In this document: in pieces, positions 49,498-60,242 of the stretch
How positions within the stretch are numbered: the first letter of the stretch is position 1
Layout of the letters: the number at the start of each line of letters is the position of its first letter
Origin: Tupaia tana
Taxonomy: Eukaryota > Chordata > Mammalia > Scandentia > Tupaiidae
NCBI GenBank assembly: GCA_026018925.1
Contig: JAKSZU010000018.1
Location: forward strand, 28,396,452 to 28,460,451
DNA: 64,000 nt
Direction: 5' to 3'
Notes under the pieces: generated by a model
The model's database searches: none
Seen by the model: the letters and a program-made list of their open reading frames with translations, nothing else
What the model was told of the DNA's origin: nothing
Position numbers and translations under genes: made by a program

Positions 49498-49908
49498 GAA
49501 AAAGAAAACCATTGGTTTTTTAATTTCAAGGCTCCAAGTTTTGAATTTAAGAGAGTCAAAAAGAGTAATTTTTCTTCATATTTGCCTATGGTAAAAAAAA
49601 TAAGTAAAATGTAATCATAAACATTTTTAGGTGTATAGTTTTGTAGTAGTATCTGGTTACATTGTTATGTAATGTATATAATTGTAGTTCTTTAAAACTA
49701 AAACTACTCTTAGGACAACTCTTCATTTGACTCTCGGCCTCAGCTAACTCCCGTAGATCTCTGTATTTACCAGCTAGAACCATGAGAATTGTTAGAGGTA
49801 AAGAGTTGAGTTGGTTAACAAGAAGGGTGATATCTATATTTGATGGCATGTGACTTTTTTGTACCCAGTGTATGTAACTTGTGGCTTTTGCCTTACCTGA
49901 CTTTTTAG

Positions 49909-50112
49909 CTGCTCAGTTTATCAAACAGAAGCTTCCAGATCTTCTGCGTTCTTACATTGACGCAGACGTCAGTGGAAATCAAGAAGGTGGCTTCCAAGAT
50001 ATAGCAATAGAGGTCCTACACCTCCTCCTCTCCCATCTCCTCTTTGGGCAGAAGGGAGCCTTTGGAGTTGGACAGGAACAGATAGACGCTTTTCTTAAGA
50101 CACTGCGCAGAG
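49909..50112 (+). CDS. CNOT1: CNOT1 coding exon 7, residues 145-213 (split ends)
   Basis: The 204-nt exon lies between a CTTTTTAG acceptor and a GTAAGG donor. It completes Ala-145 and gives the first base of Asp-213. It holds two LXXLL-type motifs: LPDLL (residues 153-157) and LHLLL (181-185). LXXLL is the nuclear-receptor-binding motif reported for CNOT1. Confidence 0.97.
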
Positions 50113-50350
50113 GTAAGGGGGACCTATAGAACAACGTCCTTGGAACGATCACAAACACAGGACAAGAGCTTTTTGAGTATAAATGAAGATGGTGGTTTAC
50201 TCACCTGTACCTGGTGTTGGTAGTTGTCTAAGGAAAACACTGTTTTATAATGTAAAATACGAATGTGATAAAACTTCATTAAAGGAAATGTGTAACATTA
50301 ATATAACTACCCGTAATTTTGTTATATAAATACAACTATAGATGAGACTT
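50113..50350. other. intron 7, unique 5' part
   Basis: Nothing is recognised here. Confidence 0.4.
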
Positions 50351-50476
50351 TTTCTCTTCTCAGGATTTTGAGCACACACATGCACCTGGCTTGAGTTTTA
50401 AGCCACCAGGTCTGGGACTTGAACTGTCGGCCATAGGGGAGTCCAGCGACATAACCATTACGCCATCTGCTGGTTC
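50351..50476 (-). mobile_element. tSINE-A, 3' half missing
   Basis: The antisense copy starts at TCTCTTCTCAGGATTTTGAGC. Only the head half, ending CGCCATCTGCTGGTTCC, is present. Confidence 0.82.
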
Positions 50477-50539
50477 CAATTACTGATCAGCAGTTTTAGT
50501 TTAGAAAATTCTTGGTATGATCAGTTTTCATACTGACCT

Positions 50540-50806
50540 TTTTTTTTTTTTTTTTTTTCTTTTTTTTTTTTTGCGCTAGGTGGTACATGCTCTTGCTAGA
50601 GAAAGAGAAAGGAGGAGAGGGAGAAAGCACTCCCCAATAGTGTGGGGTCATGGCTATAATCCCTTCTTCATTTTTCCACCCTGTAGGGACGTGGGCATGA
50701 ATTTACATGTACTTGGTTTACTTCTCAAGCCTCCCAAGTCTAGGTCTCAACTATGGGATTGGCCATTTAGGGTCCTGCTCCCTTACTTGTCGTAAGGCTG
50801 ACCCTT
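50540..50806 (-). mobile_element. tSINE-C with long T-run
   Basis: About 34 mostly T bases are followed by GCGCTAGGTGGTACATGC and a head near GTAAGGCTGACCC. Confidence 0.78.
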
Positions 50807-50936
50807 TCACAAATCCAATTTTCCTTTTTGGCTTTTGGTATTGTAATGCTAAAATAAATCCTAGTTCTAATGGTTGCTAGTTTTTCCTGCCTGTGACTCT
50901 TGTTTTAGAGAGATACATACTGTTTTGTTTTTGTTT

Positions 50937-51194
50937 TTCTTTTTTTTGAGAGTTTTTTTTCCCCCTTCTTTTTTTGCTATACAGGTGTGTGCACTCACAG
51001 GAGAAACAGGGACAGAAAGTGAGAAATCACCCCCCTGGTGGAATAGCCACACCGCATCCCTTCTCCTCTTGGGATTTTGGGCATGGGTGCACATATGCCT
51101 GGCATTAATCTTTAGCCACCTGATCCAGAACTCAAACTGCATTTGACTACATAGGAGTCCAGTGTTGTAACCATTACGTCATCTCCTAGACCCA
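50937..51194 (-). mobile_element. tSINE-A with target-site duplication
   Basis: TTTTTTTGAGAGTTTTTTTT and the antisense body are flanked by GATACATACT on both sides. Confidence 0.86.
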
Positions 51195-51229
51195 AGAGGG
51201 ATACATACTCTTTAAAACAAATTTGTACA

Positions 51230-51487
51230 GGTCAGCTAATGGTGTGGTGATTGAGGCAGCCGGATATAACATGGCCGACGGTGTGGGTAGAGTTCTAAAC
51301 CCAGTGACTTGAAAAACACACCAGGCACTTGCATGGCCAAAATTCTGAGTGTAGAATGGAGGAGACGGGATTGTAGTATGATTATCTCCCCAGCCCTGTA
51401 CCAGGGGTGGGCTTTCTCCGTTTCCCTCTTTTTGTCTTTCTGTCCTCTTTCGTGAGTGCATACATCTTGTAGCAAATTAAAAAATAG
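51230..51487 (+). mobile_element. tSINE-C
   Basis: The head is CAGGTCAGCTAATGGTGTGGTG and the end CATCTTGTAGCAAATTAAAAA. Confidence 0.78.
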
Positions 51488-51951
51488 ACCCATGATTGTG
51501 AACTAACATCTGTTTTCATTGTTGTTATGTTTACTTCCTAATGTTTATATACTTTAATTTTAAAACTGAATAAACTTGGTCAATGATGGAAAGCTTACCA
51601 TGTGTTGGCGAGATGGACTCTGCTGTTCTAAGTGTTTCTAATCCTTCCTTGTGCAAGAATTGATAGTCTTACTGTAAATTTGAAGTAGTACTTAGGATAT
51701 GAATTGATCAATGGATAATAGAATCCCAATGTGAAAAGTTAAAATATACTTGAGCAATCCTTATGATATATAATGATGTAAACGTTGGGAATTAGTGTTG
51801 ACGTTATAATCAAAGCTAGTGGGTTACATTTGAATTTAGCTTTGAATTTAAATGTTGCTTGTGGAAAAATCAGGTAGGAAGGGATTTTGGAGAAAATAAA
51901 AGGTTGCTTGTTTTTAATCAGTATATCAGTGTAATCTTTTTCCTCCCTCAG
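51488..51951. other. intron 7, unique 3' part
   Basis: It is AT-rich with no repeat recognised. The exon 8 acceptor is TTTTTCCTCCCTCAG. Confidence 0.45.
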
Positions 51952-52120
51952 ATTTTCCCCAAGAACGCTGTCCTGTGGTGCTTGCACCACTTTTATACCC
52001 TGAAAAACGGGACATTCTAATGGACAGGATCCTGCCTGATTCTGGAGGGGTTGCTAAAACCATGATGGAGAGCTCTTTGGCTGATTTCATGCAAGAAGTA
52101 GGCTATGGCTTTTGTGCAAG
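51952..52120 (+). CDS. CNOT1: CNOT1 coding exon 8, residues 213-269 (split ends)
   Basis: The 169-nt exon reads [20 protein letters not shown] through VGYGFCA plus two bases of Ser-269. It contains a third LXXLL motif, LAPLL, at residues 223-227. The donor is GTTGGT. Confidence 0.97.
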
Positions 52121-52647
52121 GTTGGTAGTAAGACATACTGAACTTCTGATTATTCTTTCAGCAAACCTGATGTAGTTCTTTAAAAGTTCCTACAATTCGT
52201 TGAAGTCGTAATCTTTAGTTCTCAAGACTTTTTATTTAATTGCATCGTTCTACACATTAGTGTTTGGTGTCACCTGTAAAATTCCTCGGGGTTAAATTTC
52301 TGTCTCCTTGTGGCTCACCTGTTTTTCAATTTTAGGATTCAGAGGTTCATAGTCTAGTTGCCAGTATAGTCATATTTTAGCTTTTGTAAGAAAGAGAACA
52401 TTGAGAACATGTGTCACTTTATATTTATTGGGTCTAATCTTCTCATTTATACCACCCTCAGTTTCCTCACCACATCTTCATCTCCCACCTTCTTCTTCTC
52501 CTGCTTTTATAACATACTACTGTCGTGTTTTTCTCATCTATCAAGGGCACCAAAGGAAATATTCGTTTTACTCTGTGCTTAGTGACGATAATGTAGATTA
52601 CGAATTTTTTCTGAGAATAAATCATTAAAGACTTTGTTGTGCTTTGC
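52121..52647. other. intron 8, unique 5' part
   Basis: Nothing is recognised here. Confidence 0.4.
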
Positions 52648-52841
52648 TTTGACTTTTTGGCCTGAGTGCTTTCTGGAGAGAGACAGAGAAAGCAAGAAAT
52701 GACCCTCCATGAGGAATAGTCATGCAGCAATTCCTTCTCCATCTCTCCCTCCTTTTGGGATTTTCTTAAGCTTCTAGCATTAACCGTGTAGTTGGCCATG
52801 TGAGATCTGGCTGCTTTAACTACCAAGCTGCAATCTGGCCC
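52648..52841 (-). mobile_element. tSINE-C, body partly deleted
   Basis: GAGTGCTTTCTGGAGAGAGAC is followed by a head ending GCTGCAATCTGGCCC. It is one of two adjacent antisense C copies flanked as a pair by CTTTGACTTT. Confidence 0.76.
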
Positions 52842-52844
52842 AAC

Positions 52845-53104
52845 TTTTTGTTTTTAATTTTTGCCAGGGCTTGTGTGTACTTCCTAGAGAGATACAAAGA
52901 GATGGGGGAAGGGGTAGGGAGTGAAGAGGGAGAAAACACCCCACAATGTTCTCAAGTCACACTGCAATCCCTCCTTCATCATTTTTCTGTCCTATCGGGA
53001 TTTGGGGCATACATGAACATGCACTTGGCATGTTTTTCAAGCCACTGGGTTTAGGACTTTAATTGTGGTCAGCCTTTCTTAACCACTCTTCCACAGAACC
53101 GGCT
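52845..53104 (-). mobile_element. tSINE-C
   Basis: It has TTTTGCCAGGGCTTGTGTG and ACATGCACTTGGCATGTTTTTC, with a head near CCACAGAACCGGCTC. Confidence 0.76.
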
Positions 53105-53207
53105 CTGCTTTGACTTTAAATGTAACTTGAAATGTCAAAAACCCTCACAGAAACCATATTCCCTCTTTTGTTTGAAATAGTTTTGTTTTTTTGTTTAGTT
53201 TTTTGTT

Positions 53208-53450
53208 TGTTTGTCTTTAGAGAGATTTTTGTTATAGGGTGCGTGCACTCGCCAGAGAGACAGACAAAAGGCGAGAAATCACCTCCCAGGGTGGGGGGAT
53301 GGCCATGCTGCAGTCCCTTCTCCATTCTCCTCTTGGGATTTTGGGCATACACGCACACGCACCCAGCATGAGTTTTAAGCTTGCTGGGCCCAGGACTCGA
53401 ACTGCTGTTGACTACACGGGAGTCCAGCAATATAATTACTGTGTCATCTC
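53208..53450 (-). mobile_element. tSINE-A
   Basis: It reads AGAGAGATTTTTGTTATAGGG, the antisense body and a decayed head at TGTGTCATCTCGGG. Confidence 0.88.
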
Positions 53451-53688
53451 GGGTTTTTTTTGAGTGTTGTATATATGCCTGGCATATATCTTGTTTTTAA
53501 TTAAATTTCAAGATGAAAAGAGAATAGGCTAGGAGATTATTTTCAAGGTACTACTTATGTCAGAATAATTAAACTCTAGCACCATGTATTAGCATGTGTT
53601 ACTACATGAGTCAAGTGTTAAAATCTTAAGAGTAACTTGAGCTATACTAAAGACTGAGGATAACTTTAAATGTGTGGGTTTTTTTCTT

Positions 53689-53875
53689 TTAAAGAATTAT
53701 TTATTTAATTTAATTAATTTATTTATTCATTTGTTTGTCTTAATTTGACCAAAGAGAGAGAAAGCGAAAAAGAGAGGGAGAATGAGAAAGCAAGCCCCCA
53801 GGTCCGGGATTCAAACCATGGTCTGCCATGTGGGCGTGTCCAGAGCCTTAGCAACCATGCCACCTGCTGGTCCCC
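53689..53875 (-). mobile_element. tSINE-B with target-site duplication
   Basis: The body and the head ATGCCACCTGCTGGTCCCC are clear. TTAAATGTGT flanks both sides. Confidence 0.92.
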
Positions 53876-53948
53876 TTAAATGTGTTTTTGGAAGATCATT
53901 ACTTGTAGCTCATATTTTCTTATTTTTTTTATACTTTTGCCATTTTCT

Positions 53949-54130
53949 TTTTTTTTTTTTAAGAATTATTTTTTATTTAACTTTATTTATTATTATGATC
54001 ATTATTATTTTCCAGAGAGAGACAGAGAGAGAGAGGAAGTGAGAAAGCAAGCCACCAGGTCCAAGACTTGAACTGTGGTTGGCCATGTGGGAGTCCAGCG
54101 CCTTTAACCACCATGCCACTTGCTAGCCCC
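53949..54130 (-). mobile_element. tSINE-B with 17-bp target-site duplication
   Basis: ACTTTTGCCATTTTCTT flanks both sides perfectly. The head is ATGCCACTTGCTAGCCCC. Confidence 0.94.
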
Positions 54131-54267
54131 ACTTTTGCCATTTTCTTGGTATGTGATTTTTAAATTCCTAAATAAAAAAGTAACAAGAAATGAAGGTCAT
54201 TATTCACCCAGTATTAGTAAAGCTAGGGGTTTTACAGCAAGGTTTATTTAATACCAGCATTTCTTTT

Positions 54268-54420
54268 CTTTTTTCTGAATTCCAGAGGGGGCATGCATGT
54301 AAAAGGAGGAAAGGACCCCTTCCACAATGGAATCCAGATCACTGTGCAATCCTCTTTTTCTCTTGGCTGTGCATGTGAGATAGAGCTTCCCTTGTACAGT
54401 GCTACACTTCACGATTGGCT
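54268..54420 (-). mobile_element. possible old SINE remnant
   Basis: AGAGGGGGCATGCATG resembles the C 3' end in antisense. TACCAGCATTTCTTT and TATCAGCGTTTCTTT flank it, but the body is too diverged for a firm call. Confidence 0.35.
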
Positions 54421-54439
54421 AAATATCAGCGTTTCTTTG

Positions 54440-54684
54440 TATTTTTTTCCCCTTAGTTTGCAAGAGGGCACTTGTTCTTGTCAGAGAGAGAGAGAGAGCC
54501 AGACAGACAAAGCAAACCCCCATGGGGGATTACCATGTTATAATTTCTTTCCCCTTTCAGAACGTTGGGCTCACACTTATATGTTCCTGGGTGTCTTTTA
54601 AGCCTATGGATCTGGGACTAAAACTGGGGTTGGCTGTGTGGTATCTAGCCATCTTATTATCCACCACACCACAAACTGGCCCCA
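54440..54684 (-). mobile_element. tSINE-C near exon 9
   Basis: It has CTTAGTTTGCAAGAGGGC and a head ending CACAAACTGGCCCC. It ends 72 bp before exon 9. Confidence 0.78.
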
Positions 54685-54756
54685 ATACAACATTTTCTTA
54701 ATCATGATAATTGAGGATGGTAGCATTTTCCTGAAGTTTTGTTTATTTTTTCCCAG

Positions 54757-54883
54757 TATTGAAGAATGTCGCAATATAATCATGCAGTTTGGTGTTCGGG
54801 AGGTGACAGCTGCTCAAGTTGCAAGGGTTTTGGGAATGATGGCTCGAACTCATTCAGGATTAACAGATGGCATTCCATTACAG
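54757..54883 (+). CDS. CNOT1: CNOT1 coding exon 9, residues 269-311
   Basis: The 127-nt exon reads [20 protein letters not shown] through TDGIPLQ after the last base of Ser-269. The acceptor is TTTTTTCCCAG and the donor GTGTGT. Confidence 0.97.
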
Positions 54884-55036
54884 GTGTGTTGAATTCAGCT
54901 ATTTTACAAAGTGAGTTAATATCCTGGCCTTTTTTTAAAAAATTAAATTAATTTATAGTATGATTTATTGTGCTACCAGCAAGAGCTTAACACGTCAAGC
55001 AGTAGTATTTGTTTAACTCAAGTTTTATTTCCACAG

Positions 55037-55147
55037 AGTATTTCTGCTCCTGGCAGTGGGATATGGAGTGATGGAAAAGATAAAAGCGATGGGGCACAGG
55101 CACACACATGGAATGTCGAAGTCTTGATTGATGTCCTTAAAGAACTG
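55037..55147 (+). CDS. CNOT1: CNOT1 coding exon 10, residues 312-348
   Basis: The 37-codon exon reads [20 protein letters not shown] through LIDVLKEL, phase 0 on both sides. The acceptor is ATTTCCACAG and the donor GTGAGT. Confidence 0.97.
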
Positions 55148-55161
55148 GTGAGTACATGTTA

Positions 55162-55375
55162 GGCTTTTTTTCTCCATAGACTGTGCTTACCAGAGAGAGT
55201 GAGAAAGCACCTCCTAGGGGTATGACCATACCACAGTTACTTCTCCTTTACTCTCCTCTTGGGATTTTGGGTATGCATACACATATGCCTGATGTGTTTT
55301 TTTAGCTGCCAAGTCTAGTACTCAAACCATGTGGGATCCAGCTGTCTTAACTACCACACCACTGGCCAGGTTCCA
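55162..55375 (-). mobile_element. tSINE-C starting 14 bp after the exon 10 donor
   Basis: It reads TTAGGCTTTTTTTCTCCATAG, GTATGCATACACATATGCC and a head ending CACTGGCCAGG. Its closeness to the splice donor is unusual. Confidence 0.78.
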
Positions 55376-55861
55376 GTAACAATAGCTTTTGATTTAATTA
55401 TACCAGTATGTAGCCCATAGAAAGCGAACTTTAATTAATAAAATGCACAGATGAATAAGAGGTGGTTGTGGGTTTGAATAATAGAATCAATAACGTTTTT
55501 TTCCTCACAGATTAGTTTTCTGTACCTTTTTTTGTAAGACGAGACCAGAGTTCAATTATAGATACCCATTAGGTCCATAAATTTAGTTTTTTTGTTTCAG
55601 TGTGATTTCTACAATTGTCGGTTGTTTTGTACTATTTACAAGTAAGCATTAAAGTCTTGATGGCTTAAAAGAAGTCACTTGAACTGGCCATGGCACTTTG
55701 GTTGAAGCTTTTTAAATACAAGGTGTACATATCCAATATATGTCATTTTCCTTGTCTTCCTTTTTCCATTCAAAGCCTAAGACATACTTACTATTTTGTG
55801 AAAGGTGTTTCATAAACTTTTCTCTTCCTGTTCTTCCTTTCTCCCTCCTTCCTCCATTGTT
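55376..55861. other. intron 10, unique
   Basis: Nothing is recognised here. Confidence 0.4.
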
Positions 55862-56091
55862 TCCTTCCTTTCAAGTTTGCTAGAGTGTGTATACTCACCA
55901 GAGAGAGAGAGGAGGGGAATAAAGTGAGGAATCATCCCCCATAGGGGATGACCATTTAGCAATTCCTTTTCCGTTCTGAGTTTTGGCCACACATGTGTAC
56001 AGTGTTTTTCCCAGATACTGAGTTTCAGGACTCAAGCTGTGTGTTTGTGTAGGATTCAGCCACCTTAATCACCATGCCACCAGCTGGCCCT
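55862..56091 (-). mobile_element. tSINE-C
   Basis: It has AAGTTTGCTAGAGTGTGTATACTCACC and the head ATGCCACCAGCTGGCCC. Confidence 0.82.
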
Positions 56092-56250
56092 ATTAATTAC
56101 TTTCTGTAAACTTGTTTCCTTTGCTTTGTGTTTAAGTAGTGCTGGCCATTTTTAAAACCTTTTCATAGAACATCTTTTGAATGGAATTTTCAGTCATTTT
56201 GTCATAAAGAATCTAGCTCACTTAAGGGAGGTATTAACGATGACTTTTTC

Positions 56251-56415
56251 GGGGCCGCAGGTGGCATGTGGTTAAGGGTGTTGGACTCCCACGTGGCCGA
56301 CCGCGGTTTGAGTCCCAGACCCGGTGGCTTGCTTTCTCACTTTTTTCTCTCTCTCAATCTGTCCCTCTCTGGTCAAATTAAAGTAAATAAAGTTAAATAA
56401 AATAATTTTTAAAAA
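56251..56415 (+). mobile_element. tSINE-B
   Basis: The head is GGGGCCGCAGGTGGCATGTGG, the B box GTTTGAGTCC and the tail AAAGTTAAATAAAATAATTTTT. Confidence 0.9.
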
Positions 56416-56721
56416 TAATGATTTACCTTTGTTACTTTGTTCCAAGATAATAGAACCTTCGAATAAAGAGAGAATGCACTAAATAGTTTTTTATTTATTT
56501 GCCCATATTGGGATGGGTACTTTAGGTGGAAAAAGTAGAGGAAGAAAGGGCTCGCCCTTAAGGGCTCACACATTAGTCTTTAAGTCTGTCATGAATCGAA
56601 TAGTTGAAGTATGTTTCTATAAAGCCTGTTTATCTCGACTGTTAGGAACTAACCTTTCTAAATCTGCTTTAGAATGTTTGAAAGATTCAGGTTATTTTGA
56701 GTTTGAAGGTATAACATTGTT
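56416..56721. other. intron 10, unique
   Basis: Nothing is recognised here. Confidence 0.4.
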
Positions 56722-56899
56722 TTTTAAAGAATTATTTAATTTTATTTATTCATTCATTTATTTTAATTTGGCCAGAGAGACACACAGAGAGCGAGAGAGA
56801 GGGAAAGTGAGAAAGCAAGCCACCACGTCCGGGACTCAAACCAAGGTTGGCCATGTGGGAGTGTCCATTGCCTTAACCACCACACCACCTGCTGGTCCC
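56722..56899 (-). mobile_element. tSINE-B with 22-bp target-site duplication, 61 bp upstream of exon 11
   Basis: The head is ACACCACCTGCTGGTCCC. GAGTTTGAAGG followed by TACATTGT-like sequence is duplicated around it at about 56698-56719 and 56900-56921. Confidence 0.93.
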
Positions 56900-56960
56900 G
56901 AGTTTGAAGGCATTACATTGTGATCGAATTTATTTATTAAAAGCTTTTGTCTCTTTTTAG

Positions 56961-57131
56961 AACCCGAGTTTGAATTTCAAGGAAGTAACATATGAACTGG
57001 ACCATCCTGGATTTCAAATTCGTGACAGTAAAGGACTTCATAATGTGGTTTACGGCATTCAGAGGGGTTTGGGTATGGAAGTGTTCCCAGTAGACCTCAT
57101 ATATAGACCTTGGAAACATGCTGAAGGCCAG
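56961..57131 (+). CDS. CNOT1: CNOT1 coding exon 11, residues 349-405
   Basis: The 57-codon exon reads [20 protein letters not shown] through PWKHAEGQ, phase 0. The acceptor is GTCTCTTTTTAG and the donor GTAAGT. Confidence 0.97.
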
Positions 57132-57424
57132 GTAAGTAAGTAAATGGTATTTAATTGTAGAAAGGAACAAAATGCCACCTATCCATTGATTGAAATGTTC
57201 TAAAGTAGAATTTGTTTCACATACTTCAGAAAAGGAGGGGCCATCATAAGTGGTGAAAGTGTTAATAAACATAGTTTTAGAACTAATCAAACTCTATTGA
57301 GGTATAACACCTAATCAGGCTGTTGTCCTAAATTTTAATCTTCGTTTCCAAGGCTATCATCTTGTACCTTATGTCTGTCTGAACTGTCTGTGGTTTTCAA
57401 AGGGCAAGTAAGTTTAAAAGAAAA
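57132..57424. other. intron 11, unique
   Basis: Nothing is recognised here. Confidence 0.4.
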
Positions 57425-57652
57425 ATACCAGAGGGCACATGTGCTCACAGGGAGAGACAGAAAATAAGCAGGTGTCCCCCATGGGGACTGGTATACCACA
57501 ATCCCTTCTCTTCTATCTCTTCCCTGCTTTCAGAATTTTGAGCACAGATGTACACACACTGGCACGTTTCTCAAGCCACTAGTTCTAGTTCAACCGTGTA
57601 CATGGCCATGTGGGATCCAGCTGCCTTAACCAGTATGGCATTGGTTGGTCCC
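57425..57652 (-). mobile_element. tSINE-C
   Basis: It has CAGAGGGCACATGTGCTCACAG and a head near GGCATTGGTTGGTCCC. Confidence 0.8.
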
Positions 57653-57659
57653 ATATAAG

Positions 57660-58262
57660 ATTTTAAATTATTAATACAGTATTTATTTGTCTTTCCTCTG
57701 TCAAACCTTGAACCAACCACTTTTCCCAGGCTGCCTGGGGGAGGTATAGGAAAAGAAACATACAGGGCAGATGAGACATGGGGCAAAAAAACTATGGGAA
57801 TTGGATACGACTCCTTCACATGGCAAAGAGGATGAGAAAAGAGTCTTATGTGGCCTCTTAGAGGGCAAAGACCAGAAGAGCCATTGCTTCAGAGGAGGAT
57901 TCTTGGCATAATCAGTGATGAGACTTCTAAACATAGTCCCAATCCCAGCCCCACAGCCAGCCACCCCAACCAGCAGCCACTGCCTCAGTGAACTTAGCTG
58001 ATGTGTCAGTGTCCTTTCAAATTGTGCTGGTTTGGAAGCAGCAACTAGGGACAAGTGAAGTCGGGACGCAAGACTCCCCAAGCTGCTGAGGCTGTCATCT
58101 GCAATGTCTCTTGATTGTTTCAGTAACTGCAAACATTGGTCAGCCCAGCAGCTCAGAGGTGCTTCTGACCAAGGAGTGGTTGGAGACAAGCTTGGAATAG
58201 GTGTATGTTTTCAGGGGGTGAGGGACTATGGCAGGAGAGTTCCTCCCAGTGCAGAAACTTGA
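57660..58262 (-). pseudogene. ATP5MC2: ATP5MC2 processed pseudogene
   Basis: The minus strand carries an intronless copy of the mRNA for the mitochondrial ATP synthase membrane subunit c precursor. The region equivalent to the coding part is 57816-58209. It keeps the presequence block TDxSLSSL found in ATP5MC2 but not in ATP5MC1 or ATP5MC3, and the subunit c ring segment [16 protein letters not shown]. The start codon reads ACA, several frames shift, and about 30 nt are missing near the C-terminal helix. The stop context GCCATGTGAAGG, a long 3' UTR and AATAAA (57682-57687, antisense) are preserved. No poly(A) tract remains. It lies antisense within CNOT1 intron 11 and is not expected to make subunit c. 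Confidence 0.85.
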
Positions 58263-58403
58263 AAGAGGGCAATTAAGATTTGAAAAGGGAAAAATAGTCA
58301 TTTTTGTAACATTATGATAGAAATTACTCTAATGAAAGTGTTTTGTGTTTTTATAGCATTCGTAATCATTTGTAGTGGTAAGAAATTTCTTCTTTTATTG
58401 CAG

Positions 58404-58531
58404 CTCTCCTTTATTCAACATTCCCTTATAAACCCAGAGATCTTCTGTTTTGCTGACTACCCCTGTCATACTGTTGCCACTGATATTTTGAAAGCACCAC
58501 CAGAGGATGACAATCGAGAAATTGCCACATG
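58404..58531 (+). CDS. CNOT1: CNOT1 coding exon 12, residues 406-448 (split)
   Basis: The 128-nt exon reads [20 protein letters not shown] through DDNREIAT plus two bases of Trp-448. The acceptor is TCTTTTATTGCAG and the donor GTAAAC. Confidence 0.97.
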
Positions 58532-58705
58532 GTAAACATCATCATCTACCTTTTTTTTTTTAAAGGATCAGTTCTCTTTTTTTGAAATAGAAAATTATTA
58601 GTGAGCAAGTACATAGTCAAGACATTTAAATAAAACTTTTTTTAGTGAGTGCCTATTTTAAGTTTAATTGAGGATGTTGGGGGATAGTTTTTTTATTAGT
58701 CCTTT

Positions 58706-58742
58706 AATACTAGTTGCATAAAAAAAAAAATACTAGTTGCAT
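58706..58742. mobile_element. bare poly(A) insertion with target-site duplication
   Basis: AATACTAGTTGCAT (58706-58719) is followed by about 10 A and the same 14-nt string (58729-58742). No SINE body is present. Confidence 0.8.
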
Positions 58743-59488
58743 CTCTGCTTCTGTAGAGTCTGCCGTTTGGTAATATATAAAACCCTTAGAAATTTGAAAC
58801 TGTCAAATGTTGGAGGTTTGTACTATTCCCTTAGGGTTCAAATTTCTTTGTGGATTTGCTTGCCTTTCCCCCTCTGTACATTTCTTGAGATGGCCAGCAT
58901 TAAATATAATATTTTCAGCTAAATTACTCACTTTCTCTTGAGTTCAATTTGAAATTTCTGAGAGAGAATTGGACTCTGGCTCAGTGTCTAAATTAGATTT
59001 TTCCTGAAACTCTTTGTTGGATCTTTCCTCTTTGGGGGGATGTGAGGTAAGGGTGATGAAAATACTCCTATTGTTGTTGAAATACACATGGCTACAGTAA
59101 GAGAATATGGCCTGAGTTGTTTCCTAAATGCATCTGCTTTCTAATCTTAACGTGTTTTTCTCATTGTACTCTCCCTGGAAACTTTCCTATCATTTGAACA
59201 GAGTATTGTCTTTAATTTTTTGACGGTGTTCTCTTTCCCAGTGCTTGCAAACATTGAATTTGTACGGTTACTTTATGTTTCTGGTTAATGCTATTTTGCA
59301 TAGTACTATTTCTTCATTTTATTTTAACAGATAGTGAATTCTTTGCATTTTATAGAACTGACATGTCATCATAACATTTAATATATTATAGTTCCTTAAT
59401 CTAGCTTTTTTTTTTTTTTTTGCATTTTAAGTTTGCAGAATTGGCTCAAAAATGTCTTTTAACAGTTTGTGATATTAAGAATTCCAGG
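58743..59488. other. intron 12, unique
   Basis: A T-run lies at about 59409-59421. No gene or repeat is recognised. Confidence 0.4.
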
Positions 59489-59748
59489 GAACCAGCAGTT
59501 AGTGTAATGGCTATGTCGCTGGACTCCCACGTAGTCGACCGCGGTTCGCGTCCTGGACTTGGTGGCTTAAAACTCACACTGAGCGCGTGTGCGTGCATGC
59601 CCAAGATCCCGAGAGGAGAATGGAGGAGAAGGGATTGCGGCGTGGCCATCCCCCCTGGGGGGTGATTTCTCGCTTTCTGTCTCTATGTCTATCTGTCTGT
59701 CTGGCGAGCGCACGCGCCCTATAGTGAAAACCTCTCAAAAAAAAAAAG
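59489..59748 (+). mobile_element. tSINE-A, full length
   Basis: The head is GGGAACCAGCAGTTAGTGTAATGG and the end CCCTATAGTGAAAACCTC plus poly(A). I see no clear target repeat. Confidence 0.94.
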
Positions 59749-59811
59749 GTGCACCTAGTTTTCTTTTATTCTTGACATCTCTCTTATCCTCTTTTTTTTG
59801 GTTTGTTTTTT

Positions 59812-59987
59812 AGAATTACTTATTTAGTTAATTATTATTATCATTAAAAATTTGCTGTAAGACACATGCACTCACAGAGGGAGGGAGAGAAAGTGAGAAA
59901 ACAATCCCCAAGCACTGGGACTTGAACCATGATAAACCACATGGGAGTCCAGTGCCCCGACCAGCCATCATGCTACCTGCTGGTCCC
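59812..59987 (-). mobile_element. tSINE-B
   Basis: TAGAATTACTTATTTAG is followed by AAAATTTGCTGTAAGACAC and the head ATGCTACCTGCTGGTCCC. Confidence 0.82.
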
Positions 59988-60018
59988 ATCTACTTCCTTT
60001 TTTAAAAAATTATTTTGC

Positions 60019-60192
60019 TGGGGCCTGCAAGTGGCCTGGTGAAGCGCTGGACCCCCACATGGTTCATCATGATTCAAGTCTGGGACCTGGTGACTCGTTT
60101 TCTCACTTTCCTCTTCTCTCTCTCTCTGGTGACTATAGCAAATTCAACAACAATAGAAAAACCCCTAATGATTAATAAATAAATAATTCTAA
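60019..60192 (+). mobile_element. tSINE-B
   Basis: The head is GGGGCCTGCAAGTGGCCTGG and the tail ATTAATAAATAAATAATTC. Confidence 0.82.
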
Positions 60193-60242
60193 AAAAAATA
60201 CCCTTAATAAAAATTACTCTTAAAAAAATTATTTTGTCAAGC

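Noticed and set aside
57701..58189. 162-codon minus-strand frame as a novel protein
   Set aside because: It is the ATP5MC2 pseudogene read in a shifted frame. The homologous frame is broken and the start codon is lost.
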